NCBI GenBank assembly: GCA_944384205.1
Contig: CALWSL010000001.1
Span: forward strand, 1 to 64,000
DNA: 64,000 bases
Source: an uncultured Acetatifactor sp.
GTDB taxonomy: Bacteria; Bacillota; Clostridia; Lachnospirales; Lachnospiraceae
Direction of reading: 5' to 3'
Position 1 is the first letter of the stretch; the number at the start of each line of letters is the position of its first letter. Of this stretch, positions 8,483 to 16,230 are shown piece by piece. The notes below the pieces were generated by a model. It did no database searches. It saw only the letters and a list, made by a program, of their open reading frames with translations, and was not told where the DNA came from. A program made the position numbers and the translations under genes.

Positions 8483-9529
8483 ATGAGATATCCGCAGAGT
8501 TTGCAGACAAACGGAACGATAGGTTTTGTGGCACCCTCTTTCGGGTGCCAGATAGAACCTTATAGAAGCTGCTTTGAAAATGCACAGAAGAAGTTTCAGA
8601 AGATGGGGTATCAACTGGAATTGGGACCCAACTGTTATGCGGGAGAAGGAATCGGCATCAGCAATACTCCTGAGAAATGTGCCGCAGAGCTGATGGAATA
8701 TTATTGCAGTGAAAACAATGATTGTCTGATTTCCTGCGGCGGCGGGGAGCTGATGTGTGAGATTCTGGAGCATATGGATTTTGATGCGCTGAAAGCGGCA
8801 GCGCCCAAATGGTTTATGGGATATTCCGATAACACCAATATGACCTATTTATTGGCAACACTGTGCGATACGGCGTCCGTGTATGCGCCCGGCGTTGGCG
8901 CCTTTGGTATGGAGCCATGGCATAAGTCTATACAGGATGCCTTCGGCGTTCTGACAGGGGAGACTGTTACTGTCAGAGGATATGATAAATGGGAGAAGGA
9001 GTCGTTAAAAAATGAGGAAAATCCGTTGGCGCCTTACCATGTGACGGAGGACAGAGCACTCAAATGCTTTGTGGGAAATCGGGCTGTTGACGGAAAGGAA
9101 AAGCTGCACTTTCAGGGGCGTCTTATTGGCGGCTGCATGGACTGTCTGGTAAACTTACTGGGAACGAAGTTTGACAAGACAACGGAGTTTGTAGAGAAGT
9201 ATAAAGAGGACGGTTTTATCTGGTTTCTGGAGGCATGTGATTTGAATGTGTTTTCCATTCGCCGCGCCATGTGGCAGATGGAGCAGGCAGGCTGGTTTCA
9301 GTATGTAAAGGGCTTTCTGATTGGAAGACCGCTTACAGCCTATGGTCAGGAAATGATGGGACTGGATGCTTATGAAGCTGTGTTAAAAGTAGCAGGGAGC
9401 AAAAACGTACCTGTAATTATGGATGTGGACTTAGGACATTTGCCGCCGATGATGCCCATTATTACAGGAAGTATGGGTGAGGTAGAGGTATGCGGCAATG
9501 ACATCGCAATTACGATGCGAAAATCTTAG
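8483..9529 (+). CDS. LD-carboxypeptidase, S66 family (LdcA/MccF-like)
   Basis: 348 aa serine peptidase of the S66 family. The nucleophile elbow GYSDNT contains S115; E250 (WFLEACD) and H319 (DLGHLPP) complete the Ser-Glu-His triad. The family removes the terminal D-Ala from murein tetrapeptides or inactivates microcin-C-like peptides. There is no signal peptide, so it is cytoplasmic. Following lysA and preceding ddh, it fits recycling of DAP-containing cell-wall peptides, although a self-immunity role of the MccF kind is possible. GGAGG lies upstream of the ATG. Confidence 0.85.
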   Translation: MRYPQSLQTNGTIGFVAPSFGCQIEPYRSCFENAQKKFQKMGYQLELGPNCYAGEGIGISNTPEKCAAELMEYYCSENNDCLISCGGGELMCEILEHMDFDALKAAAPKWFMGYSDNTNMTYLLATLCDTASVYAPGVGAFGMEPWHKSIQDAFGVLTGETVTVRGYDKWEKESLKNEENPLAPYHVTEDRALKCFVGNRAVDGKEKLHFQGRLIGGCMDCLVNLLGTKFDKTTEFVEKYKEDGFIWFLEACDLNVFSIRRAMWQMEQAGWFQYVKGFLIGRPLTAYGQEMMGLDAYEAVLKVAGSKNVPVIMDVDLGHLPPMMPIITGSMGEVEVCGNDIAITMRKS

Positions 9530-9582
9530 CTGACACGGATAAGCAGTCAGGCGTATAGGGAAAAAGATAGGCTCATAGCGTT

Positions 9583-9648
9583 AAAGGGACTTGAATTTGC
9601 AAAAATGTATCAAAAAATCAAAAAATTTGCTTGCAAAAGTCCCTTTTT
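9583..9648 (+). terminator. Probable terminator after the LD-carboxypeptidase gene
   Basis: AAAGGGACTT (9583-9592) pairs with AAGTCCCTTT (9637-9646), then more T residues. The loop is unusually long (44 nt), and the 3' arm lies just inside the tRNA promoter. Confidence 0.45.
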
Positions 9649-9659
9649 TATGGTAAGAT
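9631..9659 (+). promoter_or_regulatory. Promoter of tRNA-Leu
   Basis: TTGCAA (9631-9636), a 17-bp spacer, TAAGAT (9654-9659). Confidence 0.65.
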
Positions 9660-9702
9660 TTATTCTGTTATTGAGGGAATTATGATAAATCCTTTTACAA
9701 AT

Positions 9703-9785
9703 GCCGGCGTGTCGGAATGGCAGACGAGGCAGACTCAAAATCTGTTGTGGGCAACCACGTGCGGGTTCAAGTCCCGCTGCCGGCA
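9703..9785 (+). tRNA. tRNA-Leu (anticodon CAA)
   Basis: Acceptor GCCGGCG (9703-9709) pairs with TGCCGGC (9778-9784), followed by discriminator A. The anticodon stem GCAGA/TCTGT holds the loop CTCAAAA with anticodon CAA at 9736-9738, reading UUG. A long variable arm (about TGTGGGCAACCACG) marks it as class II, and the T loop is TTCAAGT. CCA is not encoded. Confidence 0.95.
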
Positions 9786-9792
9786 GTCTGAG

Positions 9793-9826
9793 ACCTTATA
9801 AATCTTACGGTTTATAAGGTTTTTTT
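9793..9826 (+). terminator. Terminator of tRNA-Leu
   Basis: ACCTTATAAA (9793-9802) / TTTATAAGGT (9811-9820), then TTTTTT. Confidence 0.9.
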
Positions 9827-9896
9827 GTGCTTCATGGAAAATTCCCGTGAAGCTGCAACAAATTAAAAAAACACGAAAATGAAAAAGGAGAATAAT

Positions 9897-10880
9897 ATGA
9901 TAAAGGTTGGTATTTTGGGATACGGTAATTTGGGAAAAGGAATCGAGTGTGCAATCACACAGAATCCCGACATGGAATTAAAGGCAGTATTTACCAGAAG
10001 AAATCCCGAAAGTGTTGCAATCAGAACCGAAGGGGTTCCTGTTTTGGGCACGGAAAAATTGTCGGAAATGACAGAGGAAATTGATGTACTGGTGCTATGT
10101 GGAGGCAGTGCTACCGATTTGCCACAGCAGACACCGGAGTATGCGAAATATTTTAACGTGGTTGACAGCTTTGACACCCATGCCAAAATTCCGGAGCATT
10201 TCGCTGCAGTAGATAAAGCGGCAAAGGAGAGCGGAAAAACAGCGGTGATTTCCGTTGGCTGGGACCCCGGAATGTTCTCTTTGAACCGTCTTTATGCAAA
10301 TGCGATTTTACCGGAGGGCAGGGATTATACCTTCTGGGGCAAGGGTGTAAGCCAGGGACATTCCGACGCTATCCGCAGGGTGGAGGGAGTAAAGAATGGT
10401 AAGCAGTATACCATTCCGGTCGAGGCAGCGTTAGAAGCTGTAAGAAACGGGGAGAATCCAGACCTTACCACCAGACAGAAGCATTTAAGGGAGTGCTTTG
10501 TAGTACCTAAGGAGGGCGCGGATCTTGCGAAGATTGAGGCAGAGATTAAAGGGATGCCCAACTATTTTGCAGATTATGACACCACAGTTCACTTTATCAC
10601 GGAGGAAGAACTGGAAAGAGATCATAGTGGTATTCCCCACGGCGGATTTGTGCTTCGCAGTGGTGTTACCGGCATGAGTAAAGAAAATAAGCATTTGATT
10701 GAGTATCGTTTGAAGCTGGATTCCAATCCGGAGTTTACGGCATCTGTTATCGCCGCTTATGTGAGAGCAGCCTGCAGAATGAACAAGGAAGGAATGACAG
10801 GATGCAAGACCGTGTTTGATATTCCGCCTGCATATCTTTGTGCACAATCCGGTGAGGAATTAAGAAAGTATTTTCTCTAA
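9897..10880 (+). CDS. ddh: meso-Diaminopimelate dehydrogenase
   Basis: 327 aa from the ATG at 9897, which follows AAGGAG; an ATG six codons earlier lacks a proper site. Ddh reduces L-tetrahydrodipicolinate with ammonia and NADPH directly to meso-DAP, bypassing the acylated intermediates. The NADP-binding start KVGILGYGNLGKG (3-15) and the family blocks VSVGWDPGMFSLNR and GKGVSQGHSDAIRR are present. Its product feeds lysA upstream and peptidoglycan. It lies after the tRNA terminator, and I see no strong promoter directly before it, so transcription may come from tRNA readthrough or a weak site. Confidence 0.95.
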   Translation: MIKVGILGYGNLGKGIECAITQNPDMELKAVFTRRNPESVAIRTEGVPVLGTEKLSEMTEEIDVLVLCGGSATDLPQQTPEYAKYFNVVDSFDTHAKIPEHFAAVDKAAKESGKTAVISVGWDPGMFSLNRLYANAILPEGRDYTFWGKGVSQGHSDAIRRVEGVKNGKQYTIPVEAALEAVRNGENPDLTTRQKHLRECFVVPKEGADLAKIEAEIKGMPNYFADYDTTVHFITEEELERDHSGIPHGGFVLRSGVTGMSKENKHLIEYRLKLDSNPEFTASVIAAYVRAACRMNKEGMTGCKTVFDIPPAYLCAQSGEELRKYFL

Positions 10881-10915
10881 TTGCAGAAATAATGAAACAT
10901 TGGAAAGGAAAGAAT

Positions 10916-11509
10916 ATGGAGTATGTAATACAGGAATTGTCACTGGAGCAGATGTCAGATATTTATAATCAATGGATGTATTTACATTTTCCCAAGGATG
11001 AGATTAAGCCTTTTAAAAACATTCAGAAAATGTGGCAAGAGGGTTGCTATCATGCGTTGGGAATGTATGAACAAACAGAAGGAAAACGGAATTTTATCGG
11101 TTATGCTTTTTTCGCAATGTCAGTTCACAGAAATATGCTTCTGCTGGATTATCTGGCTATGGTGGAAGCATATCGCGGACAAGGCATGGGCGGTATTTTT
11201 TTGCAAGAAATGCAGAAGCGATTACAGGATACAAATGGAATTTCAGGAATTATCATTGAGACAGAGGATGTCGCATTTGCCGGAAACGAGGAAGAATTGC
11301 TGGAAAGGACGATGCGTGATCGGTTTTATGAGCACAATGGAGCGAAGCGCACAACAATCAAAAGTGAAGTTTACGGTGTACACTATACGATTTGGCAGCT
11401 TCCTGTGACAAATTTAGTGGAAGATGGGGAATGCAGGGCTGCTTTGAAAGAAATTTATGAGTTGATGATTCCCGGCGAAAAAAATAGGAAATATGTAAGG
11501 ATTGGCTGA
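10916..11509 (+). CDS. GNAT-family N-acetyltransferase
   Basis: 197 aa from the ATG at 10916 (AAAGGAA upstream). The acetyl-CoA pyrophosphate loop is clear: AMVEAYRGQGMGGIFLQEM fits the R-G-x-G-x-G motif A of GNAT enzymes, preceded by the usual strand LLLDYLAM. Residues near the C terminus form a second strand pair (YEHNGAKRTTIKSEVYGVHY). The substrate is not predictable. It begins 35 bp after ddh and may be transcribed with it. Confidence 0.8.
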   Translation: MEYVIQELSLEQMSDIYNQWMYLHFPKDEIKPFKNIQKMWQEGCYHALGMYEQTEGKRNFIGYAFFAMSVHRNMLLLDYLAMVEAYRGQGMGGIFLQEMQKRLQDTNGISGIIIETEDVAFAGNEEELLERTMRDRFYEHNGAKRTTIKSEVYGVHYTIWQLPVTNLVEDGECRAALKEIYELMIPGEKNRKYVRIG

Positions 11510-11522
11510 GTTTATTCTCTTA

Positions 11523-11551
11523 GTGACAACTTACCATTCTCATTGTATAAT
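11523..11551 (+). promoter_or_regulatory. Promoter of the SDR gene
   Basis: GTGACA (11523-11528), a 17-bp spacer, TATAAT (11546-11551). Confidence 0.7.
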
Positions 11552-11605
11552 AGTACTGAAAGGCTGAAATTAAGGGTCTTGAGATTGAGAAAGGAAGGCA
11601 GAAAA

Positions 11606-12352
11606 ATGTTATTAGAGGGTAAAGTTGCAATTGTAACAGGAGGTACAAGAGGTATCGGTTATGAAATCGTGCGTAAGTACCTTAATAACGGAGCAAAAGT
11701 AGTGCTTTTTGGCTCCAGACAGGAGACTGTGGACAAGGCGCTGGCACAGTTAAAGGCAGAAAATGCAGTGTGGGAAGTGGACGGAATGTGTCCTAAGCTT
11801 ACAGATGCGGCAGAGGTGGAAAAGGCAGTTCTTGCGGTAAAGGATAAATTCGGACGTTTGGATATTCTTGTAAACAATGCGGGTATTTCTCAGAGTACAT
11901 CTATTTATGATTATAAGGCGGAGGAATTTGACAAGGTAATTGATTTGAATGTAAAGGCATTGTTTTATGCAATTCTGCCGGCTGTTAAAATTATGAAGGA
12001 ACAGGGTGGCGGCTGTATTTTGAATACCAGTTCTATGGTCAGCATCAGCGGGCAGTCTTCCGGAGTTGGATATCCCACCAGTAAATTTGCCGTGAATGGT
12101 CTGACGCTGTCTTTGGCAAGAGAGCTGGGACGTGATAATATCCGCGTAAATGCTGTTGCGCCCGGAGTGACAAAAACTGATATGGTGGCGGCTCTGCCTC
12201 AGCCGGTGATTGACAGGATTAGCGCGCAGATTCCTTTGGGAAGACCCGGTGAGCCTGAGGATGTGGCAAATGCTTTTCTTTATCTGGCAAGCGATCTGGC
12301 AAGCTATGTGACAGGGGAAATTTTATCTGTGGACGGCGCCTGCAGAGTATAG
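11606..12352 (+). CDS. Short-chain dehydrogenase/reductase (FabG-like)
   Basis: 248 aa classical SDR. The cofactor loop TGGTRGIG (11-18), NNAG (90-93), and the catalytic S143, Y156 and K160 are all visible; the C terminus ends with the typical YVTGEILSVDGACRV. I chose the ATG at 11606, after AAGGAAGG, because the longer frame from 11543 overlaps the promoter -10. It stands outside any fab cluster, so despite its resemblance to 3-oxoacyl-ACP reductase it more likely acts on another carbonyl, alcohol or steroid-like substrate. Confidence 0.85.
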   Translation: MLLEGKVAIVTGGTRGIGYEIVRKYLNNGAKVVLFGSRQETVDKALAQLKAENAVWEVDGMCPKLTDAAEVEKAVLAVKDKFGRLDILVNNAGISQSTSIYDYKAEEFDKVIDLNVKALFYAILPAVKIMKEQGGGCILNTSSMVSISGQSSGVGYPTSKFAVNGLTLSLARELGRDNIRVNAVAPGVTKTDMVAALPQPVIDRISAQIPLGRPGEPEDVANAFLYLASDLASYVTGEILSVDGACRV

Positions 12353-12381
12353 GTCAAAAAAGTTATTGAAAGCATGGTTTT

Positions 12382-12409
12382 GGGAACATAATAGAAATAT
12401 TGTGTTCCC
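12382..12409. repeat. Strong hairpin with GAAA tetraloop
   Basis: GGGAACATAATA pairs with TATTGTGTTCCC (12 bp, one G-T pair) around GAAA. No T tract follows, so it may be a 3'-end-stabilising structure ahead of the real terminator. Confidence 0.6.
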
Positions 12410-12446
12410 CCTGATTAAAAAGTAATTTCCCGTATGGCAAAAAGCA

Positions 12447-12487
12447 ACCCCGCTGATTTCTTTGTACCGGAACCGCGGGGTATTTTT
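12447..12487. terminator. Bidirectional terminator between convergent genes
   Basis: ACCCCGC (12447-12453) / GCGGGGT (12475-12481) with T-rich tails on both strands. It lies between the SDR gene (+) and the DUF308 gene (-). Confidence 0.8.
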
Positions 12488-12497
12488 ATATAAGAAC

Positions 12498-13076
12498 TTA
12501 CAAAGAATCATCCCCATCCGTCTCTGCGTCTTTAATTTCTTTTTTCTGTCTGTTCAGGATGAGAGATACAACGTCAAAGACAGCTTCTATAATCAGGGAA
12601 ATTCCGGTGAACCGCCATAGAATTGCTGTTGTTGCAAAAGGATTGGTCATAATTACGATTGCGCATATAATAGATATTAGGGCGCTGATGCCCATCAGAA
12701 ACCATTTTTCTTTTTTGAGTCGAATCATATTAACTGTCCACTGTATCTTGCCGAGTCCGACTAATAAAATCACGGCACCATAAATAATGGTAAGCAAGGA
12801 GAAGGTTGCGAAAATCCATTTATAATTTAGGACACACAATGCACCTGCAAGCAATAAGACGAATCCCTTCAAAAGATTTTGACTCATGATTGCTTCCTCA
12901 ATATCCATAAAAAAATATTTAATAATGCTGATAAGACCAATTAGAATCAAAATGATGCCACAGGCAATGACGATGCCGGAAGTAAAGCTAACCGGGTCAA
13001 TCAATAATAAAATACCGATAATAATCTCAGAGATACAAAGTAAAATCCCATTTGCATTTTGTTTCAAAGTTTTCAT
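12498..13076 (-). CDS. DUF308 (HdeD-like) membrane protein
   Basis: 192 aa on the - strand, starting at 13076 with AGGAGGT just upstream. It contains about six short hydrophobic segments in three pairs (ILLCISEIIIGILLLIDP, GIVIACGIILILIGLISIIKYFF, LLKGFVLLLAGALCVLNY and so on), the repeated two-helix DUF308 layout of HdeD. E. coli HdeD is linked to acid resistance, but the function in Clostridia is not known. The charged C terminus is cytoplasmic. It faces a small membrane protein gene across a 175-bp divergent gap. Confidence 0.85.
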   Translation of the reverse strand: MKTLKQNANGILLCISEIIIGILLLIDPVSFTSGIVIACGIILILIGLISIIKYFFMDIEEAIMSQNLLKGFVLLLAGALCVLNYKWIFATFSLLTIIYGAVILLVGLGKIQWTVNMIRLKKEKWFLMGISALISIICAIVIMTNPFATTAILWRFTGISLIIEAVFDVVSLILNRQKKEIKDAETDGDDSL

Positions 13077-13251
13077 GAGAACCTCCTGTTAAAATATGTG
13101 TATAGGTGTCATTCCTGACAATAATATCTGCTAATGCCAGTTTAATATACGGGTATCGTATTTGCAATAATCAGTTGGGACAAAATGATATATTACGGAG
13201 CAGCAGGCGATTGAGAAACAGGGCAGCGTAAAGAAAATCGCGGTGGAAATT

Positions 13252-13437
13252 ATGGAAAATATAGAGCGGGATAAATTGAGACATAGAGATGACGTTTTTT
13301 ACGGATTGGTAATAATGGACGTTATTTTTCTTGCGGGTAAAGTACCGGTTTCCCAAAACGGCTGGGTTGTGGCATTGATTTTCCTTCTCCTGGTGACTTT
13401 GATTTATATGATAGTAAAGCGAATGCGCAGGAAATAA
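13252..13437 (+). CDS. Small two-helix membrane protein, function unknown
   Basis: 61 aa from the ATG at 13252 (GGTGG five bases before); a GTG at 13243 would add three residues. Two hydrophobic stretches, VFYGLVIMDVIFLAG and GWVVALIFLLLVTLIYMIV, are flanked by charged ends (RDKLRHRDD and KRMRRK). Nothing in it is recognisable. It stands alone and divergent from the DUF308 gene. Length and membrane character make it plausible, but it could be a spurious frame. Confidence 0.5.
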   Translation: MENIERDKLRHRDDVFYGLVIMDVIFLAGKVPVSQNGWVVALIFLLLVTLIYMIVKRMRRK

Positions 13438-13506
13438 ACGGCAGGATTTTTTTAAGAAATTTTAAGCTGATTAAGAGAATTTTAAATATTTTTTACAGGC
13501 GTCATA

Positions 13507-13515
13507 TGCTACAAT
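13507..13515 (+). promoter_or_regulatory. Possible extended -10 for the HD-domain gene
   Basis: TGCTACAAT matches an extended -10; no good -35 is evident. Confidence 0.3.
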
Positions 13516-13582
13516 TGATTCTGCCAATACGGTATATCGAAAAAAAGACATAGAAGAACATGGGAAATGAGAGGATTTCGAG

Positions 13583-14173
13583 ATGATACCTACAAGAGAG
13601 GAAGCAGAACGTATTTTAAAAGAAGCGGAGCAGTGTAATCCGGGAGCATGGGGAGAGCATTCCCGTGTGACTGCGCATTGTGCGGAGAAAATTGCAGCGG
13701 CATGTGAAGGAATGGATCCGGAAAAAGCATATATATGCGGATTGCTTCATGATATCGGCAGAAAATTCGGCGTAAAGCATTTGGGACATATATCGGATGG
13801 CTGGCATTATATGCTGGATAAGGGTTATGATGAAGTGGCACGAATCTGTCTTACGCATTCCTTTTGTATACAGGATATGAGAGATTACATCGGCAACTTT
13901 GACATTTCAGAGGAAGAACAGGAGGAATTGAAAGCTGCGTTAAAGGATATTGTATATGATGATTATGATCTTTTGATTCAGCTCTGCGACAGCTTAGCCG
14001 GAGCGGACGGTGTTATGACAATGGAAGACCGCATGAATGACGTAAAACGCAGATATGGCTCCTATCCGCAGGAAAAGTGGGACAGGAATTTGGAATTAAA
14101 GAAATTATTTGAGGAAAGAGCCGGCAAAAGTATCTATGAAATTGTTGGCACCATTAGGAATAAATATAATTGA
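13583..14173 (+). CDS. HD-domain phosphohydrolase
   Basis: 196 aa. H32 and the HD pair H56-D57 (GLLHDIGRKFG), with a later conserved H and D (YDDYDLLIQLCDSLAG), fit the metal site of HD-superfamily phosphohydrolases. The family acts on nucleotides, cyclic dinucleotides or phosphate esters; the target is not readable here. GAGAGGATTTCGAG precedes the ATG. It is monocistronic by spacing. Similar short stand-alone HD proteins are common and mostly uncharacterised. Confidence 0.82.
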   Translation: MIPTREEAERILKEAEQCNPGAWGEHSRVTAHCAEKIAAACEGMDPEKAYICGLLHDIGRKFGVKHLGHISDGWHYMLDKGYDEVARICLTHSFCIQDMRDYIGNFDISEEEQEELKAALKDIVYDDYDLLIQLCDSLAGADGVMTMEDRMNDVKRRYGSYPQEKWDRNLELKKLFEERAGKSIYEIVGTIRNKYN

Positions 14174-14227
14174 AGGGATTATTTCTTAATTTGTTTTAAA
14201 TGATATAATTTTATATCGCAAAAACGC

Positions 14228-14256
14228 TTGCATTTATATCAAAAAAATGTTATAGT
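14228..14256 (+). promoter_or_regulatory. Promoter of the Rpn-type nuclease gene
   Basis: TTGCAT (14228-14233), a 17-bp spacer, TATAGT (14251-14256). It gives a leader of about 165 nt. Confidence 0.65.
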
Positions 14257-14355
14257 ATCATTACTTCAAGAAATATCTATATGTGGGCTCTGTTTTTGGG
14301 AGCTGTGAAGTTCAGGGCGTTTCGCCTGTAAATTTACCCGATTACTTTACAATAT

Positions 14356-14404
14356 GCAGGCAAGCGCCGGGAAAGGAAACTAATGTTTTATAAGGTCTGC
14401 CTGC
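14356..14404 (+). repeat. Inverted repeat in the leader of the Rpn-type nuclease gene
   Basis: GCAGGCA (14356-14362) pairs exactly with TGCCTGC (14398-14404), ending a few bases before AAGGAGG (14412-14418). A smaller GGGCG/CGCC hairpin lies upstream near 14314-14327. The leader is structured, but I do not recognise a riboswitch class. Confidence 0.5.
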
Positions 14405-14427
14405 CCTATCAAAGGAGGATATTTATT

Positions 14428-15546
14428 ATGCAGACAGACAAAAAGGAAATGGTTGGTAATTCAAAAATTTCAGACAGCAGCAGTAAGATTATTTTCGAGG
14501 ACAACATTCTGTGTTCACAGTTTTTGCGGGATTACATCGAACTACCGTATTTAAAGGACATACAGCCGGAGGATATTGAAGATGTTTCGGAGCAGTATGT
14601 TCCCTTGTTTGCAGAGGAGAGAAATGCCGACAGAGTGAAGAAGGTTAGTATTCGGAAGGAAAATCCGTTTTTTCTGATATCCCTGATTGAACATAAATCG
14701 GCGACAGACTATAATGTAAGTATGCAGATATTCCGCTATATGGTTTATATTTGGGAAAATTATGCAAAGGAAGCGGAGAAACTGCATAAAGGAATCACGA
14801 GACAGGCAGAATTTAAATATCCGCCTATCCTGCCCATCGTATATTATGAGGGAAGTGGGAAATGGACGGTGCCGCTTGATTTTAAAAGCAGAATCATGGA
14901 AGGGGATGCCTTTGGAAAATATATTCCGGATTTTGAATATTATATGGTTCCTCTTAGAAGCTACAGTAATGAAGAATTGTTGGCGAAAAAGGATGAGATT
15001 TCTCTTGTGATGCTGATAAACAGGATGCAGAATAACAAGGATATTGAGTCCTTCCGCAGACTTCCGGAAGAAAAGGTGAATGAAATTCTAAAGGAAACCC
15101 CGGAACATTTGTTGGACATTATCAGTAATATCTTACGCGCATTTCTGCTGAAAATGAACTTGCCAGAGGAGGAAACGGAAGAACTGGTGGGGAAGGTGAA
15201 GGAGAAGAAGATGGGCTATTTGTTTGAGAATATGGAGAAGATAGATATTCAGGAAGAGAGACGTATCGCTGCAGAAGCAAGGAAAGAGGCAGAAGAGGCG
15301 AAAAGGGAAGTAGAGGAAGCCAGAAGGAAGGTGGAGGAAGCCAGAAGGAAGACAGAGAAAGCAGAGAGGGAAACAGAGGAAGTAAAAAAGAAAGCAGAAG
15401 AGAAAGGAATCCGTTTGTTTATAGAAGGCTATCAGGAATTAGCTGCTTCAAAGCAGCTTACTGTAGAGAAGCTTACAGAGAAGTTTGGATTATCTGAGAA
15501 GGATGCGAATGCCAAAATATTGCTTTATTGGAAGGAACAGTTATGA
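14428..15546 (+). CDS. Rpn-family PD-(D/E)XK nuclease/putative transposase
   Basis: 372 aa from the ATG at 14428, which has AAGGAGG nine bases upstream; a longer start at 14383 is possible. The N-terminal half has the Rpn/YhgA-type PD-(D/E)XK nuclease pattern: a conserved D in the VSEQYVPLFAEERNADRV region, then FFLISLIEHKS with E88-x-K90. The C-terminal third is a heptad-like coiled coil (residues about 280-335) built from near-repeats of EEARRKVEE. Rpn proteins promote RecA-independent recombination in E. coli. No inverted repeats or target duplications flank it, so it is not an obvious mobile element. It overlaps the glycosylase gene downstream by ATGA. Confidence 0.8.
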   Translation: MQTDKKEMVGNSKISDSSSKIIFEDNILCSQFLRDYIELPYLKDIQPEDIEDVSEQYVPLFAEERNADRVKKVSIRKENPFFLISLIEHKSATDYNVSMQIFRYMVYIWENYAKEAEKLHKGITRQAEFKYPPILPIVYYEGSGKWTVPLDFKSRIMEGDAFGKYIPDFEYYMVPLRSYSNEELLAKKDEISLVMLINRMQNNKDIESFRRLPEEKVNEILKETPEHLLDIISNILRAFLLKMNLPEEETEELVGKVKEKKMGYLFENMEKIDIQEERRIAAEARKEAEEAKREVEEARRKVEEARRKTEKAERETEEVKKKAEEKGIRLFIEGYQELAASKQLTVEKLTEKFGLSEKDANAKILLYWKEQL

Positions 15547-16037
15547 CAGAGCTTACTTATATAGAACATACGTTTAAGCCGATTTATGATAAAGATTCCA
15601 CAATTCTGATTCTTGGCACATTGCCATCGGTAAAGTCCAGGGAAAATCAGTTTTATTATGGTCATCCCAGGAATCGCTTTTGGAAGGTGATAGCGAGGAT
15701 TACAGGGGAAGAAGTGCCTGTTACAATCGAAGAGAAAAAAGCAATACTGCTTCGTAACCATATTGCTATATGGGATGTGATTCACAGTTGCAGAATTGCA
15801 GGTTCCAGTGACAGTTCCATTCAGGATGTGGTGGCAAATGATTTATCCGGGATTTTGGAGACTGCCAATATTAAGAAGATTTATGCAAACGGCGGTAAGG
15901 CATATGAGCTTTATCAAAAGTATACTTATGGCAGAACGGGACGGGAGATTTGTAAGCTCCCTTCTACCAGTCCGGCGAACGCAAGCTATAGTCTGGACAG
16001 GCTTTGCTGTGAGTGGGAGCGGATAATAAAAGAATAA
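15543..16037 (+). CDS. DNA-deoxyinosine glycosylase (uracil-DNA glycosylase superfamily)
   Basis: 164 aa. The start ATG at 15543 overlaps the stop of the nuclease gene (ATGA), with GGAAGG 7-12 bases before. The motifs LILGTLPSVKS and KLPSTSPANAS fit the UDG-superfamily branch annotated as DNA-deoxyinosine or hypoxanthine glycosylase (UDG family 6), which excises deaminated adenine. FYYGHPRNRFWKVI is also typical of the group. Translational coupling to a nuclease is notable, since a glycosylase creates abasic sites. It ends before a clear terminator. Confidence 0.85.
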   Translation: MTELTYIEHTFKPIYDKDSTILILGTLPSVKSRENQFYYGHPRNRFWKVIARITGEEVPVTIEEKKAILLRNHIAIWDVIHSCRIAGSSDSSIQDVVANDLSGILETANIKKIYANGGKAYELYQKYTYGRTGREICKLPSTSPANASYSLDRLCCEWERIIKE

Positions 16038-16052
16038 AAGGTAAAAAATAGG

Positions 16053-16082
16053 ACCATTTAGTCTGTGGACTGAATGGTTTTT
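16053..16082 (+). terminator. Terminator after the glycosylase gene
   Basis: ACCATTTAGTC (16053-16063) / GACTGAATGGT (16068-16078) with a TGTG loop, then a T tract. Confidence 0.85.
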
Positions 16083-16090
16083 GTAATAGT

Positions 16091-16128
16091 GAAAAAATTT
16101 TCACGAAAAAATTTTCACGAAAAAATTA
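16091..16128. repeat. 14-bp tandem repeat GAAAAAATTTTCAC
   Basis: Two exact copies (16091-16104, 16105-16118) and a partial third (16119-16128). With the preceding GT, each unit contains a near-palindrome GTGAAAA/TTTTCAC. It sits about 100 bp upstream of the zinc-finger/polA operon. Confidence 0.85.
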
Positions 16129-16230
16129 TGAGGAAAAAATAATAGATATTTGCTCCAATATGTTGTATAGTAATTATGTATGTGTACTATTTATCCGAAA
16201 AATGTGTAGAACAGTGGAATGAGGATTATT

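Noticed and set aside
13252-13437. Possible toxin or holin identity for the small membrane protein
   Set aside because: Size and two helices alone do not support it, and no antitoxin RNA or lysis gene is nearby.
14428-15546. Complete mobile element around the Rpn-type gene
   Set aside because: No terminal inverted repeats or target-site duplications were found on either side.
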